From: Rheinheimera lutimaris
GTDB taxonomy: Bacteria; Pseudomonadota; Gammaproteobacteria; Enterobacterales; Alteromonadaceae
Reading direction: 5' to 3'
DNA: 64,000 bases
Assembly: GCF_013283795.1 (NCBI RefSeq)
Contig: NZ_JABSOD010000003.1
Span: forward strand, 62,001 to 126,000
The position numbers and the translations under genes are program-made. Below, piece after piece: positions 46,873-56,077 of this stretch. Numbering within the stretch: position 1 is the stretch's first letter; the number at the start of each line of letters is the position of its first letter. The notes below the pieces were generated by a model. That model saw only the letters and a program-made list of their open reading frames with translations. It was not told the origin of the DNA and did no database searches.

Positions 46873-48090
46873 ATGACACTGACTGCGGATAATCGTCGCT
46901 ACGACCTCGACTGGCTACGTACCCTGGCCTTTGGCTTGCTGATTTTGTATCACATTGGTATGTATTATGTCGCCGACTGGGGCTGGCATATTAAAAGTGA
47001 TACTACCAGTGATGTACTGCAAAACCTGATGATCCTGACCAACCCCTGGCGTATGTCACTGCTGTTTTTTATCAGCGCCATGGCTTTAGCGCTGGCACAG
47101 CAACGCAGCAGCCGGTTAAGCCTGTTTGGCCTGCGTTCAAACCGCCTGCTAATACCACTGTTGTGCGGTATGTTTATTGTGGTGGTGCCACAGGTGTACT
47201 TTGAAGCCTTGTCACAGCAGTTAATTGAGCCGGGTTTTATCAAATTTTGGTGGCAATATATCAACCCAAACACCGCCCTATTGCCGGAGCACCACAGCCC
47301 TATTGGCCTGTTAACCTGGAACCACCTGTGGTTTTTGCCGTATTTATGGTGCTACAGCGTGCTGGTGCTGCTGGGCGCGCCGCTGTTAAATACACTGGCC
47401 AGGCTGCTTAAACCCTTGCCAGGCAGTATCGCCCTGCTGCTGGTGATGGCGGCGCTGATAGCTGCCTGGTGGTTACTAAAACAGGCTTACCCCTCCAGCC
47501 ACGCTTTAGTTGATGATTGGTATAACCACGGCAAATATTTTGTGGTGTTTATTGCCGGTTATCTGTTTGCACTGCAAGGCAATTGGTGGCTAAAAGTAAT
47601 AGCGCATCGGCGTTGGTTTATGCTGGCAGCCATGCTTTGCTACAGCCTGATTATTGCCGATCGCAACGGTCTGTTTGACAGTATCCCCGCCAGCTTTGGC
47701 GAGTCAGTTAGCGGCAGGTTGATTGTTGGCGTGGTACTGGCCCTAAACCACTGGGGCTGGATCTTAGCCTTAATCGGCTACGCCGGTCGTTACCTGAACA
47801 AACCGGCAACCAAGCTGGATAAAGACGGCAGCCTGTTACGATATGCCAATAACGCTATCTTACCCTGGTATATGCTGCATCAAACCTTGATTATCGTGTT
47901 TGCCGTATGGTTAAAACCGCTGGCACTGCCGATGGGCATCGAAGCCGTGTTGTTAATTATTCTGACCTGTCTTGGTTGTTGGGCCGGTTTCGAGCTGGTA
48001 AAACGCTTCCGGCTCAGCCGCTGGCTGTTTGGTTTAAAGGTAAAGCTTGCGGCCGGTCGCGGCTATCAGACCACTGCAGCGCAACAATGA
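46873..48090 (+). CDS. Acyltransferase-3 family membrane enzyme
   Basis: A 405-residue multi-helix protein of the OafA/NodX acyltransferase group. It opens RRYDLDWLRTLAFGLLILYHIGMYY, with the family R-D-x-DWLR and catalytic-His region, and ends with basic residues. Such enzymes add acyl groups to sugars of O-antigen, exopolysaccharide or peptidoglycan. ATG 46873 has GGAG seven bases upstream. It diverges from the LytTR gene across 111 bases. Confidence 0.88.
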   Translation: MTLTADNRRYDLDWLRTLAFGLLILYHIGMYYVADWGWHIKSDTTSDVLQNLMILTNPWRMSLLFFISAMALALAQQRSSRLSLFGLRSNRLLIPLLCGMFIVVVPQVYFEALSQQLIEPGFIKFWWQYINPNTALLPEHHSPIGLLTWNHLWFLPYLWCYSVLVLLGAPLLNTLARLLKPLPGSIALLLVMAALIAAWWLLKQAYPSSHALVDDWYNHGKYFVVFIAGYLFALQGNWWLKVIAHRRWFMLAAMLCYSLIIADRNGLFDSIPASFGESVSGRLIVGVVLALNHWGWILALIGYAGRYLNKPATKLDKDGSLLRYANNAILPWYMLHQTLIIVFAVWLKPLALPMGIEAVLLIILTCLGCWAGFELVKRFRLSRWLFGLKVKLAAGRGYQTTAAQQ

Positions 48091-48158
48091 TAACGGCACA
48101 GTAATCCTGCTAAGGGAAATCCGCGTATAAGCAGTAAATGACGCGGATAAACCGGATA

Positions 48159-48710
48159 ATGAAAGCCTTTTTCTTGCTGTTATTACTACTGCTACCCACT
48201 ACCGGTTTAGCTGACGACCCGGCCTGGCAAGCCTGGCGTGAAGGCAAGGCCTTGCTGCTGATGCGCCATGCCTTAGCGCCCGGCACCGGCGATCCGGCCG
48301 GTTTTGTGTTGGAGAACTGCAGCACACAGCGCAACCTTAACAACGAAGGCCGGCAGCAGGCCGGGCGCTGGGGTGATTTGTTGCGGGCGCAGCACAGCGG
48401 CGCCATAACCGTGTATAGCAGCCAGTGGTGCCGCTGCCTCGACACCGCCAGGCTAATGGCACTGGCTGCGCCACAACCGCTGCCGCTGCTTAATTCCTTC
48501 TTTGCCGGGCGCGGTGATGGCGATAAACAAACAGCAGCACTGGTACAACAATACTCTTCCGCTCAAATTGACCAGCCGACGGTGTTGGTTACGCATCAGG
48601 TGAACTTCACCGCCCTGACCGGTATTTTCCCCCGCTCCGGCGAAGCGGCGATTATCGCCCTGCCACTAACACAACCGGCCACGGTACTGGCGAGGATAAC
48701 AGCACCGTAA
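48159..48710 (+). CDS. Secreted histidine-phosphatase-family protein
   Basis: A 183-residue exported protein with a signal peptide (FFLLLLLLLPTTGLA). LLMRHALAPGTGDP holds the RH catalytic histidine, SSQWCRCLDTARLMA the second arginine, and VTHQVNFTALTG the later His. The motif order matches SixA/PhoE-like phosphohistidine or phosphomonoester hydrolases. Function in the periplasm is not known. A start at 48138 would lengthen the signal region and is less likely. Confidence 0.83.
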   Translation: MKAFFLLLLLLLPTTGLADDPAWQAWREGKALLLMRHALAPGTGDPAGFVLENCSTQRNLNNEGRQQAGRWGDLLRAQHSGAITVYSSQWCRCLDTARLMALAAPQPLPLLNSFFAGRGDGDKQTAALVQQYSSAQIDQPTVLVTHQVNFTALTGIFPRSGEAAIIALPLTQPATVLARITAP

Positions 48711-48802
48711 AGCACTGTTCTTGTTGGGCGCAGTGAAGCTGGCAAGGGTTGCAGTGCCGGGTTAAGCTAGACAGCAATACTACAGAACCAAACTGGATTA
48801 AC

Positions 48803-49213
48803 ATGTCTTTAGATATCAGCCCATTAATGAATGCAATTGCCAGGCTAAGTGAAGGCTTACAGCGTTATCGGCAGGACATCAGCGATATTCAAATTCGGGA
48901 TGGTTTGGTGCAACGGTTTGAATTTACTTATGAAATCAGTCACAAAATGCTAAAGCGCTATCTTGAACAAAGTTCAGCCTCGCCAGATCAGTTTGATGTC
49001 ATGCCGTTTGCAGATCTGATCCGCACTGCCAATGAACAAGGTTTACTGCAAGGCGACTGGCCGGCCTGGCGTGGTTACCGCGATATGCGCAGTAAAACCA
49101 GCCACACCTATGATGAAGATATTGCGTTGCAGGTTGTAGCCGGCATACCGGCTTTTCTTGCTGAGGCACAGTTTCTGGCAACACAGTTAACAGAGCGCCT
49201 GGCTCGTGGCTAA
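48803..49213 (+). CDS. hepT: HepT-like HEPN toxin (HI0074 family)
   Basis: A 136-residue helical protein. GYRDMRSKTSHTYDED carries Rx4HxY (R-SKTS-H-T-Y), the ribonuclease and AMP-acceptor motif of HepT toxins. In the known MntA/HepT system the nucleotidyltransferase adenylylates this Tyr to silence the RNase. The two genes overlap by eight bases. ATG 48803 has GGAT upstream. The motif is intact, so the toxin is likely active. Confidence 0.9.
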   Translation: MSLDISPLMNAIARLSEGLQRYRQDISDIQIRDGLVQRFEFTYEISHKMLKRYLEQSSASPDQFDVMPFADLIRTANEQGLLQGDWPAWRGYRDMRSKTSHTYDEDIALQVVAGIPAFLAEAQFLATQLTERLARG

Positions 49214-49544
49214 ACCTGCAGGGTTACAGCTCAGCGATAGTGAATGGCAACAAGTCAGCGCCATTTTGCAGCGCTACCTGTCGCAATATGAAGTATGGGC
49301 TTTTGGCTCTAGGGTAAAAGGCAATGCCAAACCCTACTCGGATTTAGATCTGGCCATTATCACTGATACACCTTTACCGCTGGCATTGTTGGCCGAGGTA
49401 GCAGAAGCCTTTAGCGAGTCAGACCTGCCGTGGAAAGTCGATTTAGTAGATTGGGCTACCACTTCAGAGCGGTTTCGACAGGTGATTGCAGAGCAGAAAC
49501 TCGTGCTTAACGCTACAGATCAAGGGCCAGAGTCAGGCCTATAG
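49206..49544 (+). CDS. mntA: MntA-like nucleotidyltransferase antitoxin
   Basis: A 112-residue minimal nucleotidyltransferase starting at GTG 49206, inside the hepT end. The catalytic motif GSRVKGNAKPYSDLDLAII gives GSxxxG and the D-x-D metal residues. It silences HepT by adding AMP. The gene runs tail-to-tail into the Toprim nuclease gene of the SMC operon, with a six-base overlap. Confidence 0.9.
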   Translation: MAKPAGLQLSDSEWQQVSAILQRYLSQYEVWAFGSRVKGNAKPYSDLDLAIITDTPLPLALLAEVAEAFSESDLPWKVDLVDWATTSERFRQVIAEQKLVLNATDQGPESGL

Positions 49545-50402
49545 ATTTATCTCTGCTATTCTCATACCCTGCATATTCTGCTGTCTGAGTCCTTCAAGCT
49601 GTTCGCACAGTAACTGCATATACGGCTGCAATTCAGCGGCGAACGTTTTAGCTTTGATTCCAGCGATAAAGCTAAGCTGTTTATCCGGCAGCATAGTGGT
49701 GCTGGCGTGTTGTTGCAGTGTGGCAAACTCCGGCAACAGCATGGCGCTGTAGCCTTCGTTGAGGGCGATGCTAACGCCTTTGGCGTCGAAATCACCAAAG
49801 TACAACGCCGGTTTGTTTTGCTTCAGCCAGGCGGTTTTCAGCGCTTTGCAGCCTTTGCTGTATAGCGTATCTCCACGATAGATTATCAGTGGCTGTGTGT
49901 AAGTTAGTACCAGCGTAAAGGCGTGCAGCTGGTAAAAACAGTCGAGGTTTTCTACCACCAACAGCGCATCAAACTGCGCCAGCGGTAATTGTTGCCAGTC
50001 TATATCCAACACTTGCGCTGCTATTCCGGCAACAAGCTGTGGCTGAGCCAGACTCACTAACACCCGCTGTTGGCGCGGCTTGATACCAATACTTTTTTGC
50101 TCAATGGTGCTGATATTGGCCGCGTCGGTGCGGCTTAGGGTACTGATGTCGATACGAAAATCTGGCTGGCCCAGTGCTTGTTGCACACCGGCGATTTGCT
50201 TCAGTAAACCTGATTCAAAGTAGAATTCCGGTCGCTGCAGGCAACTGGCAGAGACGCTGCTTAGCTGCTGGGTCAGGCACCAGCTTAACACTTCTTGCAC
50301 CGCTTTTTGACTGGTGGCCTTTTTAACCCGGCCCTGCGCGGCTACCTTTGGCGCTAATTGGCGCAGAAAAAGGCAGGCGGCGGGGCTGAGAACAGGCTGC
50401 AC
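49539..50402 (-). CDS. JetD/MksG-like Toprim nuclease
   Basis: A 287-residue protein. LLVVENLDCFYQL gives the Toprim glutamate and YFGDFDAKGVSIAL gives the D-x-D metal pair, so the fold is that of JetD nucleases that cut plasmid DNA held by SMC loops in Wadjet systems. It is shorter than most JetD proteins (about 380 residues or more as I recall), so the N-terminal arm is reduced. Start GTG 50402 overlaps the previous stop TAG by one base. Fourth gene of the SMC operon. Confidence 0.8.
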   Translation of the reverse strand: MQPVLSPAACLFLRQLAPKVAAQGRVKKATSQKAVQEVLSWCLTQQLSSVSASCLQRPEFYFESGLLKQIAGVQQALGQPDFRIDISTLSRTDAANISTIEQKSIGIKPRQQRVLVSLAQPQLVAGIAAQVLDIDWQQLPLAQFDALLVVENLDCFYQLHAFTLVLTYTQPLIIYRGDTLYSKGCKALKTAWLKQNKPALYFGDFDAKGVSIALNEGYSAMLLPEFATLQQHASTTMLPDKQLSFIAGIKAKTFAAELQPYMQLLCEQLEGLRQQNMQGMRIAEINL

Positions 50403-51643
50403 TAGGCCGCCTGTAACTGCAGGCTGATATCACGGATCAGCAGCAACTGATTCATGCTGCTGGCGGGCGCTTCGTCACGCACTATGGCAAACATGCGTTT
50501 TTCATCCACCGGCAGTGCCTGATATTCGGCGATAATTTGATACAACCAGATTTCGCTGTCCCACTGCAGTTGCTGCTGCGCCAGATACTCCAGCGCACTT
50601 AACTTGCCGCCGTGGTCGATAACGCGCAGGTAGAAGTTTTCCACGTCGGTTTTCAGCGCCTGCTGGCGCGCAGCTATAGTTTCATCCTGCCACTGCACAG
50701 CAAAGCTGGCGCCGGGCGTATCGGGTAAGGTCAGGCTCTGTTGCCGTGGCAAGGCCCGCACTAAGCCGGCTAACACTTGCCGCTCGCTGGCGTTATCCAG
50801 TGCTATCGCTGCCTTGGGCACTATGGCAGCAGCCTGGTTAAACAACGCAGGTAGCTCGCTGCGGTTGGCGTAATCGGCCGGCTGATATTTCGGGTGCTGG
50901 CGTAAAAACGCCGCCATATTGGCAATAAGTAACGAACGCGCCTGCTGCTGACGGAATTTTGCCAGTAATTCGACCAACCGCTTTTGTACTTCCAGCAAGC
51001 TGCTGTGATGCGAGCTAAGCTGGCTTTGCAGCTGACTGACCAACAGCTTACGTAAGTGGTTGTTGCCTTCGGCCAGTTCTATTAACTCGTTGAAGTCCAG
51101 CAGCGCCAGGCCATCCAGCAAGCGGCGTAGTTGCTTTTGCGCCCGTTCGTTTTCACGGATTTTATCGTCCAGGCTGGCGACAAAACCAAAGTCGCTGTTA
51201 AGCCGGTGCCACAGGCTGTCTATCGCTTCTTCAAACTGGCCGCTTAAGTCGTGCACGTGTTCGGTTAAACGCTGCAGTTGCAGCTCGGCCACGCTGTAGT
51301 CACCTTTGAACTGCGCATCGCGATAGGCCTGCACGCGGTTGCGGATTTGTTCCAGCTTTTCTGCTACGTCGGCATTGATCTGGCGGCGGTTTTCATCGGC
51401 CACCATACTGGCAATCAGCTCGCTAACCAAAGGCCGCAATGCCAAGGGTTGCTGCTCGTCCGGCCGCCATAAAATGCGCGCCGCAATAAGTTTTTTCAGC
51501 GCGGCTTCGCTAAATACCGTTTCATCCACAAAGCCGTCCAGATAACCCTGCATCAACGCTTTGTGATGCTTGCCCAATAAGGCTAAACGCTCGGCGCCGA
51601 TAGTAAACAGGTTAGAGGCAACAGCCGGTTCTGCAGCAACCAT
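50402..51643 (-). CDS. Kleisin-like subunit (MksF/JetA type)
   Basis: A 413-residue helical protein in third place of the SMC operon. It has long amphipathic helices (NRRQINADVAEKLEQIRNRV, LVELLAKFRQQQARSLLIAN) between a folded N-terminus and C-terminus, as for MukF/MksF kleisins that bridge the SMC heads and bind MksE dimers. Position between the MksE-like and nuclease genes and its size both fit. Start ATG 51643 overlaps the previous stop (TGATG). Enzyme labels such as phosphoenolpyruvate carboxylase would not fit. Confidence 0.75.
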   Translation of the reverse strand: MVAAEPAVASNLFTIGAERLALLGKHHKALMQGYLDGFVDETVFSEAALKKLIAARILWRPDEQQPLALRPLVSELIASMVADENRRQINADVAEKLEQIRNRVQAYRDAQFKGDYSVAELQLQRLTEHVHDLSGQFEEAIDSLWHRLNSDFGFVASLDDKIRENERAQKQLRRLLDGLALLDFNELIELAEGNNHLRKLLVSQLQSQLSSHHSSLLEVQKRLVELLAKFRQQQARSLLIANMAAFLRQHPKYQPADYANRSELPALFNQAAAIVPKAAIALDNASERQVLAGLVRALPRQQSLTLPDTPGASFAVQWQDETIAARQQALKTDVENFYLRVIDHGGKLSALEYLAQQQLQWDSEIWLYQIIAEYQALPVDEKRMFAIVRDEAPASSMNQLLLIRDISLQLQAA

Positions 51644-52263
51644 CAGAGCAAGGCCTCCTGATTGGGCGTGTCATCTACCGGCAGGTGTTCTTCATCACGG
51701 ATAAAGCGAATAACCTCAATTAAATAGTCAATTTTGCCGGTGACGATATAGTACTGGCGGTCGTGGTGCGGCTGCAGCAGGTAGCCGTGTTCTTTTAAGC
51801 GGCGGAAAATCAGTTTTACCTGGTTATCCAGCTGCTCGCTCTGGCTGTTAAAAAACCGATCGCCGGCCAGTTGATTTAAACGCTGACGCAGGCTTTGGTT
51901 ATCTTCGGTGCGCAGTACAAATTCCTGCAGTTTAATGGTGTCGCCGGCGGTTAGCGCACTGTCACGCCCCAGCGTTTCCTGCACCAGTTGCAGCCATTCC
52001 AACAACGGCAGCAAGGATTGCACCGTTAAAGCAAACTGGCTGCTTAGCTGTTCGCGCGCCTGTTTTGTCAGTTCCTGATAACCGAGAAAAAACACGCTGC
52101 TATCGTCGCTGGCCACCAAACGGCGGTTCAGCGGCCGCAGGTAGTGATTAATATCCTGTTGGGTTTGTTCATCGCTTAAATGCCGGAAGGCATCTTCGTC
52201 GGTTACGCGGCAAATAAAATCACCGGCCAGCAGGCGCTCGAGTAAAGGTCCGTGTTGTAACAT
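51643..52263 (-). CDS. MksE/JetB-like condensin subunit
   Basis: A 206-residue protein with winged-helix segments (LIFRRLKEHGYLLQPHHDRQ) and an acidic tail, typical of MukE/MksE. It would bind the kleisin and DNA and control head opening. ATG 52263 overlaps the ATPase stop by one base. Second gene in the operon. Confidence 0.8.
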   Translation of the reverse strand: MLQHGPLLERLLAGDFICRVTDEDAFRHLSDEQTQQDINHYLRPLNRRLVASDDSSVFFLGYQELTKQAREQLSSQFALTVQSLLPLLEWLQLVQETLGRDSALTAGDTIKLQEFVLRTEDNQSLRQRLNQLAGDRFFNSQSEQLDNQVKLIFRRLKEHGYLLQPHHDRQYYIVTGKIDYLIEVIRFIRDEEHLPVDDTPNQEALL

Positions 52264-55200
52264 CAGCTGGCCTCCTGCTGTTTACCGGCCAGCCGTTCGG
52301 CTAAGCGGCTGACTTTAGGTTGAATGCGTTTTAACTGGCGTTTGCCCGGGTCTTGCTGGCTGGGCTCAATTAAATAACGGTGTTGAAACAACATTAATAC
52401 GTCGGACTCCGGGTTAGGAAAGGCGCCGACGATAATAATGTTGTTAGCGCTACAGGCGGCAAACAATTTTTCCACGTTGTGATACGCCAGGGTGCCGATT
52501 TCATCTATCGGCCAGTGAATAGCAACCTTAGCGTCACCGCGCAGTAAGCGGGTAAAGGCGAGTAAATACTTACATAAAATTAAGTACGCCATACCGTGGC
52601 TGGACGACTCCAGCAACTGACGATCATTTTTAATCACCAGCTCAGAGCCGCCTTCGCTTAAATGCAGCTCGAGGCGCAGCAAAGACTCAATGCTGTATTG
52701 CTCGTCGGCGCGCAGCAGCTCTACCACATCGGCCAGCGCATTCAGGTATTGCTCGGACGGCAACACTTTACCCGACTCGCCCCAGTCGTCGTACAGCTTG
52801 GCGAAGTGCTTTAACGGCTGCCAGAAGCCCAACTCGTCAATAGTGGATAAAATGCGCACCTCAGAGCGGCTGATGCCATCGAGTACCAAATCATCCGCGA
52901 CCGCAGCACTTAACCGCCGGCTTTGCTGCGCAATACGCTTATTAATGTCGCTGAACACCGTGAAGAACTTTTTCAGATCGCCGCCAATGTTTTCGCCCAT
53001 TTCCAGCAGTTGCTGCTGCGCATCTTTTAAAATTTGCAGCAGGCTGTGTAATATCGGCAGTTGCCGGCGTTTACCGGCATAGTCCGGCAGTTGACGTTTT
53101 TCGTGTTGCAGCCGGTCTAAAAACTCCGGCCCGGCATCTTTACTCAGCACGGTTTCAAACTGCTCCAGCGCAGCTTTTAAGGCATTATCCTGTTTACTGC
53201 GCTGCTCCAGTGCTTCATTGGCCCGCGCCAACCGCTCAATCATATCGGCAGACACCGTAAGTACGGCAGGACTAACACCGGCCAGATGCAGTTCGCCAAA
53301 TTTGCTGAATACCGGCTTTAACTGCTCCAGTAACAGGCCGGCCCGCTGCATGATGTCCTGCTGTTGGCGTTTTTGCTCTTCAAGCTTTTTCTGGCTGCTG
53401 CTGTAATCGGCTTTTTGCTGTTCCAGTGCCTGCTTTATGCTGCGCTGCTGCTGTTTTAATTCAGTTTCTTTGCCCAGCAGCTGTGGCCGCAGCTGCTGCC
53501 AGTCCAGGCTGATAAAGTTCTGCCAGGCGGTCAGTTCATCCTGGCGTGCTTCTACTGCTTTTATATCGGTTTTCAGCTGTTCTTGTTTTTGTTTTAACTC
53601 GGTTAAGCGGCGCGGATCAATACCCTTAGCCGATAACTCTTCATTAAACGCCTGCTGCAACTCTTTGATTTGGTTTTTGTTATCGTCGCGTTTATGTTCC
53701 AGCTGGCGCTCCAGCTCGTCAATTTGCTCGTCAAATACCTGCAGTTCAGCCTGCCAGTCGGCTTTATGCTCCAGCTTCTGGCTGTTATGGTCAGCTTTCA
53801 GTGCCTGTAAATCCGCCTGTTGCTGCTGTTTCAGTTTATCCAGTTGCTGTTGCTGTGCCGCCAGTTCGGCTTTGACATCGGCCTGACGCCTGGCCGCCAG
53901 CTCGCGCTGCTGCACCTGCAGCCGGTTGCGGGCATCACGGGCGTAATCGATATTTTGCTCATATTGCGTCAGTTGCCACTGTGCCTGCTCTGCCTGGCTG
54001 CGGCTGAGCTCGGCTTGTTCATGCAGCTGTTGCAGCGTTTTTTCGGCCTGCGCTTTGTCTGTCGTGGCGTGTTGCAACTGTTGCTCAGCCGCGTTAATCC
54101 GCTGGCGAATGGCGGCTTCATCCTGCGCATAATCCGGCGTATCTATCGCCGTTAATTCCAGCTGCAGGCCATACAGGCTGTCGCTAAGCTCAGTAAAGTG
54201 CGGTTGTAAATCCTGCCGCTCTAATAAGCGCTCATCCAACACCTTGCCCAGCTTTTGCTCCCAGCCGTTGTAATGCAGGCGCAGAAAATGGCGCAAGCTA
54301 CCCTGCTCGGGTGTTAACTGGCGATGCAGTTGCTGCAGTTGTTGCTCAGCGCTGTGCAGCGCTTTGCGGCTGTGTTGCAACTGTTGATCGGCCTCATCAC
54401 GTGCAGAGCGGGCCTGCTGGTGCTGCAGTTGTAATTGCTGCAGTTGGCGCGCTTGCTGCTGCGCCTGTTGCTGTGCCTGCTCTAAACGCAGTTCGGCGCT
54501 GCGCTGTTGCTCTAATTCTTCTTCTGTCAGCTGCGACGCTGTCAGCTGGCTTTGCAATACCGCAATACTGCTGCTGATACCGGTCAGCTGATCAGCAAAC
54601 TGCTGCTGCGCCTGTTGCAGCCGGCTTTGAAACGCCTGCTCTAATGCCGCCAGCTTAGTGTCTTGTTGCTCGCGGGTGGCGTCTTTTTGCTGTTGTAACT
54701 GGCGGGCTTTGGTGCGGTGCTGCTCGCTTAAACGGTTAAAGGCTTCAGCCAGCTTAATTTTACGCTGCTCTAACTGGCGCTCTAAATCGCCGTGTTGCTC
54801 TACCATCAGCTGGTATTGCTCAAGGGTTTCTGCCAACTGCTCACGCCACAGCGGTAAGGCATCACTGTCGCGCTGCAGTTTCGGCATATCTTTGCCATCA
54901 AACTCATCATAGCGTTGTTGCAACTGATCCAGCCGGGCGCCGGTTTCATGCAGGTTAGCCTCAGCCTGGGCCAAATTGCTGTTCAGCTCCAGTTGCTGCT
55001 GGCTGAATTGCTCTTTTAAACTTTGCAGCTGGCCACGCAGCGCATTCAACTGCTGCTCGGCATCAGCCTTGCGCAGTTTTTCGCTGTTTTCATCTTGCTG
55101 TAATAACGGCAACAGTGCCGCCAATTGTGCTTCGCTGCCATCTAACTGTTGTGCCAGCTGGTTTAAACGCTCAAAGTCCTGTTGCAGTTTGTCCAGCCGC

Positions 55201-55928
55201 ATCGACTGGCGCATCTGCTGGATCCACTCGCGTGCCTTGGTATTCTTTACTTTAGTGGTAGGCAGGGTTACGCCGTCTTCTTCAAAAATGGCCGCCAACA
55301 TCGCTTTTAGCGTGTCCATTTTGCCTTCTTTGGCATGCACGGCACTCACCAGCTTTTCAATATGGCGCAACTTATGACCACTGCCAACCAGGCTGAAACC
55401 CGCCGCCAGGCGCCGCAGTTTCACGCTGTCGGCGCTGTTACCGCGTAATGCCGCAGCGTCGTTTTGAATAATACTGCGGTATTCACTGGTAGCACTGATT
55501 TTGGCCGATACCTGCACGTCGGGCCGGGCGCGCATCGCCGCCGCCCAGTCGCTGTAGCTCATGGCTTTTACGCCATCTTCGCTTTGCGTCAGGTAAAAAT
55601 CGCTCTGGTATGGCGCACCAACAAAGCGGTATTCCACACCGCCGTCGCTTTTGCGCGTCAGCACCACCTGACATACGGCCCCGCCTTCGCGCTGGTATTC
55701 ATAAATCAGATAGCTGTTGGAAAACGGCAGGTAAAATTCGTCAAATTTCTTACGGGTTTTTGGTACCACGCGGTTGGGCTGCTCGCCAAAAAACACCGGC
55801 ACCAGCCGTTGCAGTGTGGTTTTACCCGAGGCATTGGTGCCGCAAATATTAGTGTGCTGATCTAACTGCAGTTCTACCACACCCGGCAAATGGGTATGAA
55901 TAAGCACAATACGGAGTAATTGAGACAT
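52263..55928 (-). CDS. SMC-family ATPase (MksB/JetC type)
   Basis: A 1221-residue SMC protein. Walker A GTNASGKTT starts at about residue 30; two very long Gln/Leu/Ala-rich coiled coils (about 245-560 and 650-960) flank a hinge-like centre; the C-terminus has the signature-like ESSSHGMAYLIL and Walker B VAIHWPIDEIGTLA. It would load on and extrude DNA loops using ATP, leading the Toprim nuclease to circular plasmids. ATG 55928 with AGGA upstream is the likely start; 55949 adds seven residues only. It is the first gene of the operon. Confidence 0.9.
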   Translation of the reverse strand: MSQLLRIVLIHTHLPGVVELQLDQHTNICGTNASGKTTLQRLVPVFFGEQPNRVVPKTRKKFDEFYLPFSNSYLIYEYQREGGAVCQVVLTRKSDGGVEYRFVGAPYQSDFYLTQSEDGVKAMSYSDWAAAMRARPDVQVSAKISATSEYRSIIQNDAAALRGNSADSVKLRRLAAGFSLVGSGHKLRHIEKLVSAVHAKEGKMDTLKAMLAAIFEEDGVTLPTTKVKNTKAREWIQQMRQSMRLDKLQQDFERLNQLAQQLDGSEAQLAALLPLLQQDENSEKLRKADAEQQLNALRGQLQSLKEQFSQQQLELNSNLAQAEANLHETGARLDQLQQRYDEFDGKDMPKLQRDSDALPLWREQLAETLEQYQLMVEQHGDLERQLEQRKIKLAEAFNRLSEQHRTKARQLQQQKDATREQQDTKLAALEQAFQSRLQQAQQQFADQLTGISSSIAVLQSQLTASQLTEEELEQQRSAELRLEQAQQQAQQQARQLQQLQLQHQQARSARDEADQQLQHSRKALHSAEQQLQQLHRQLTPEQGSLRHFLRLHYNGWEQKLGKVLDERLLERQDLQPHFTELSDSLYGLQLELTAIDTPDYAQDEAAIRQRINAAEQQLQHATTDKAQAEKTLQQLHEQAELSRSQAEQAQWQLTQYEQNIDYARDARNRLQVQQRELAARRQADVKAELAAQQQQLDKLKQQQQADLQALKADHNSQKLEHKADWQAELQVFDEQIDELERQLEHKRDDNKNQIKELQQAFNEELSAKGIDPRRLTELKQKQEQLKTDIKAVEARQDELTAWQNFISLDWQQLRPQLLGKETELKQQQRSIKQALEQQKADYSSSQKKLEEQKRQQQDIMQRAGLLLEQLKPVFSKFGELHLAGVSPAVLTVSADMIERLARANEALEQRSKQDNALKAALEQFETVLSKDAGPEFLDRLQHEKRQLPDYAGKRRQLPILHSLLQILKDAQQQLLEMGENIGGDLKKFFTVFSDINKRIAQQSRRLSAAVADDLVLDGISRSEVRILSTIDELGFWQPLKHFAKLYDDWGESGKVLPSEQYLNALADVVELLRADEQYSIESLLRLELHLSEGGSELVIKNDRQLLESSSHGMAYLILCKYLLAFTRLLRGDAKVAIHWPIDEIGTLAYHNVEKLFAACSANNIIIVGAFPNPESDVLMLFQHRYLIEPSQQDPGKRQLKRIQPKVSRLAERLAGKQQEAS

Positions 55929-56077
55929 AGCGCATCCTGTCAGCGGCACTGCAAACTTACGCCGCTATCGTGATTTTATAGCGGCTTATTATCCATGGAA
56001 TGCGCTTAAATGCCAGTTTGAAAAACGCTGGCTGTGGTTCAGATGGCGCAGTAACAACAATCTTGGACAATAACCGC

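Noticed and set aside
50402-51643. Annotation as an enzyme such as phosphoenolpyruvate carboxylase
   Set aside because: No catalytic motif of that enzyme is seen; helical content and operon position fit a kleisin.
53437-53886. Ser/Cys/Leu-rich plus-strand ORFs across the SMC gene
   Set aside because: Antisense of the Gln/Leu-rich coiled coil; composition (CCC, SSS runs) is an artefact of CAG/CTG codons.
52263-55928. Housekeeping MukB or SMC
   Set aside because: The operon ends in a Toprim nuclease and has a different gene order from mukFEB; a Wadjet/Mks identity fits better, though not proven.
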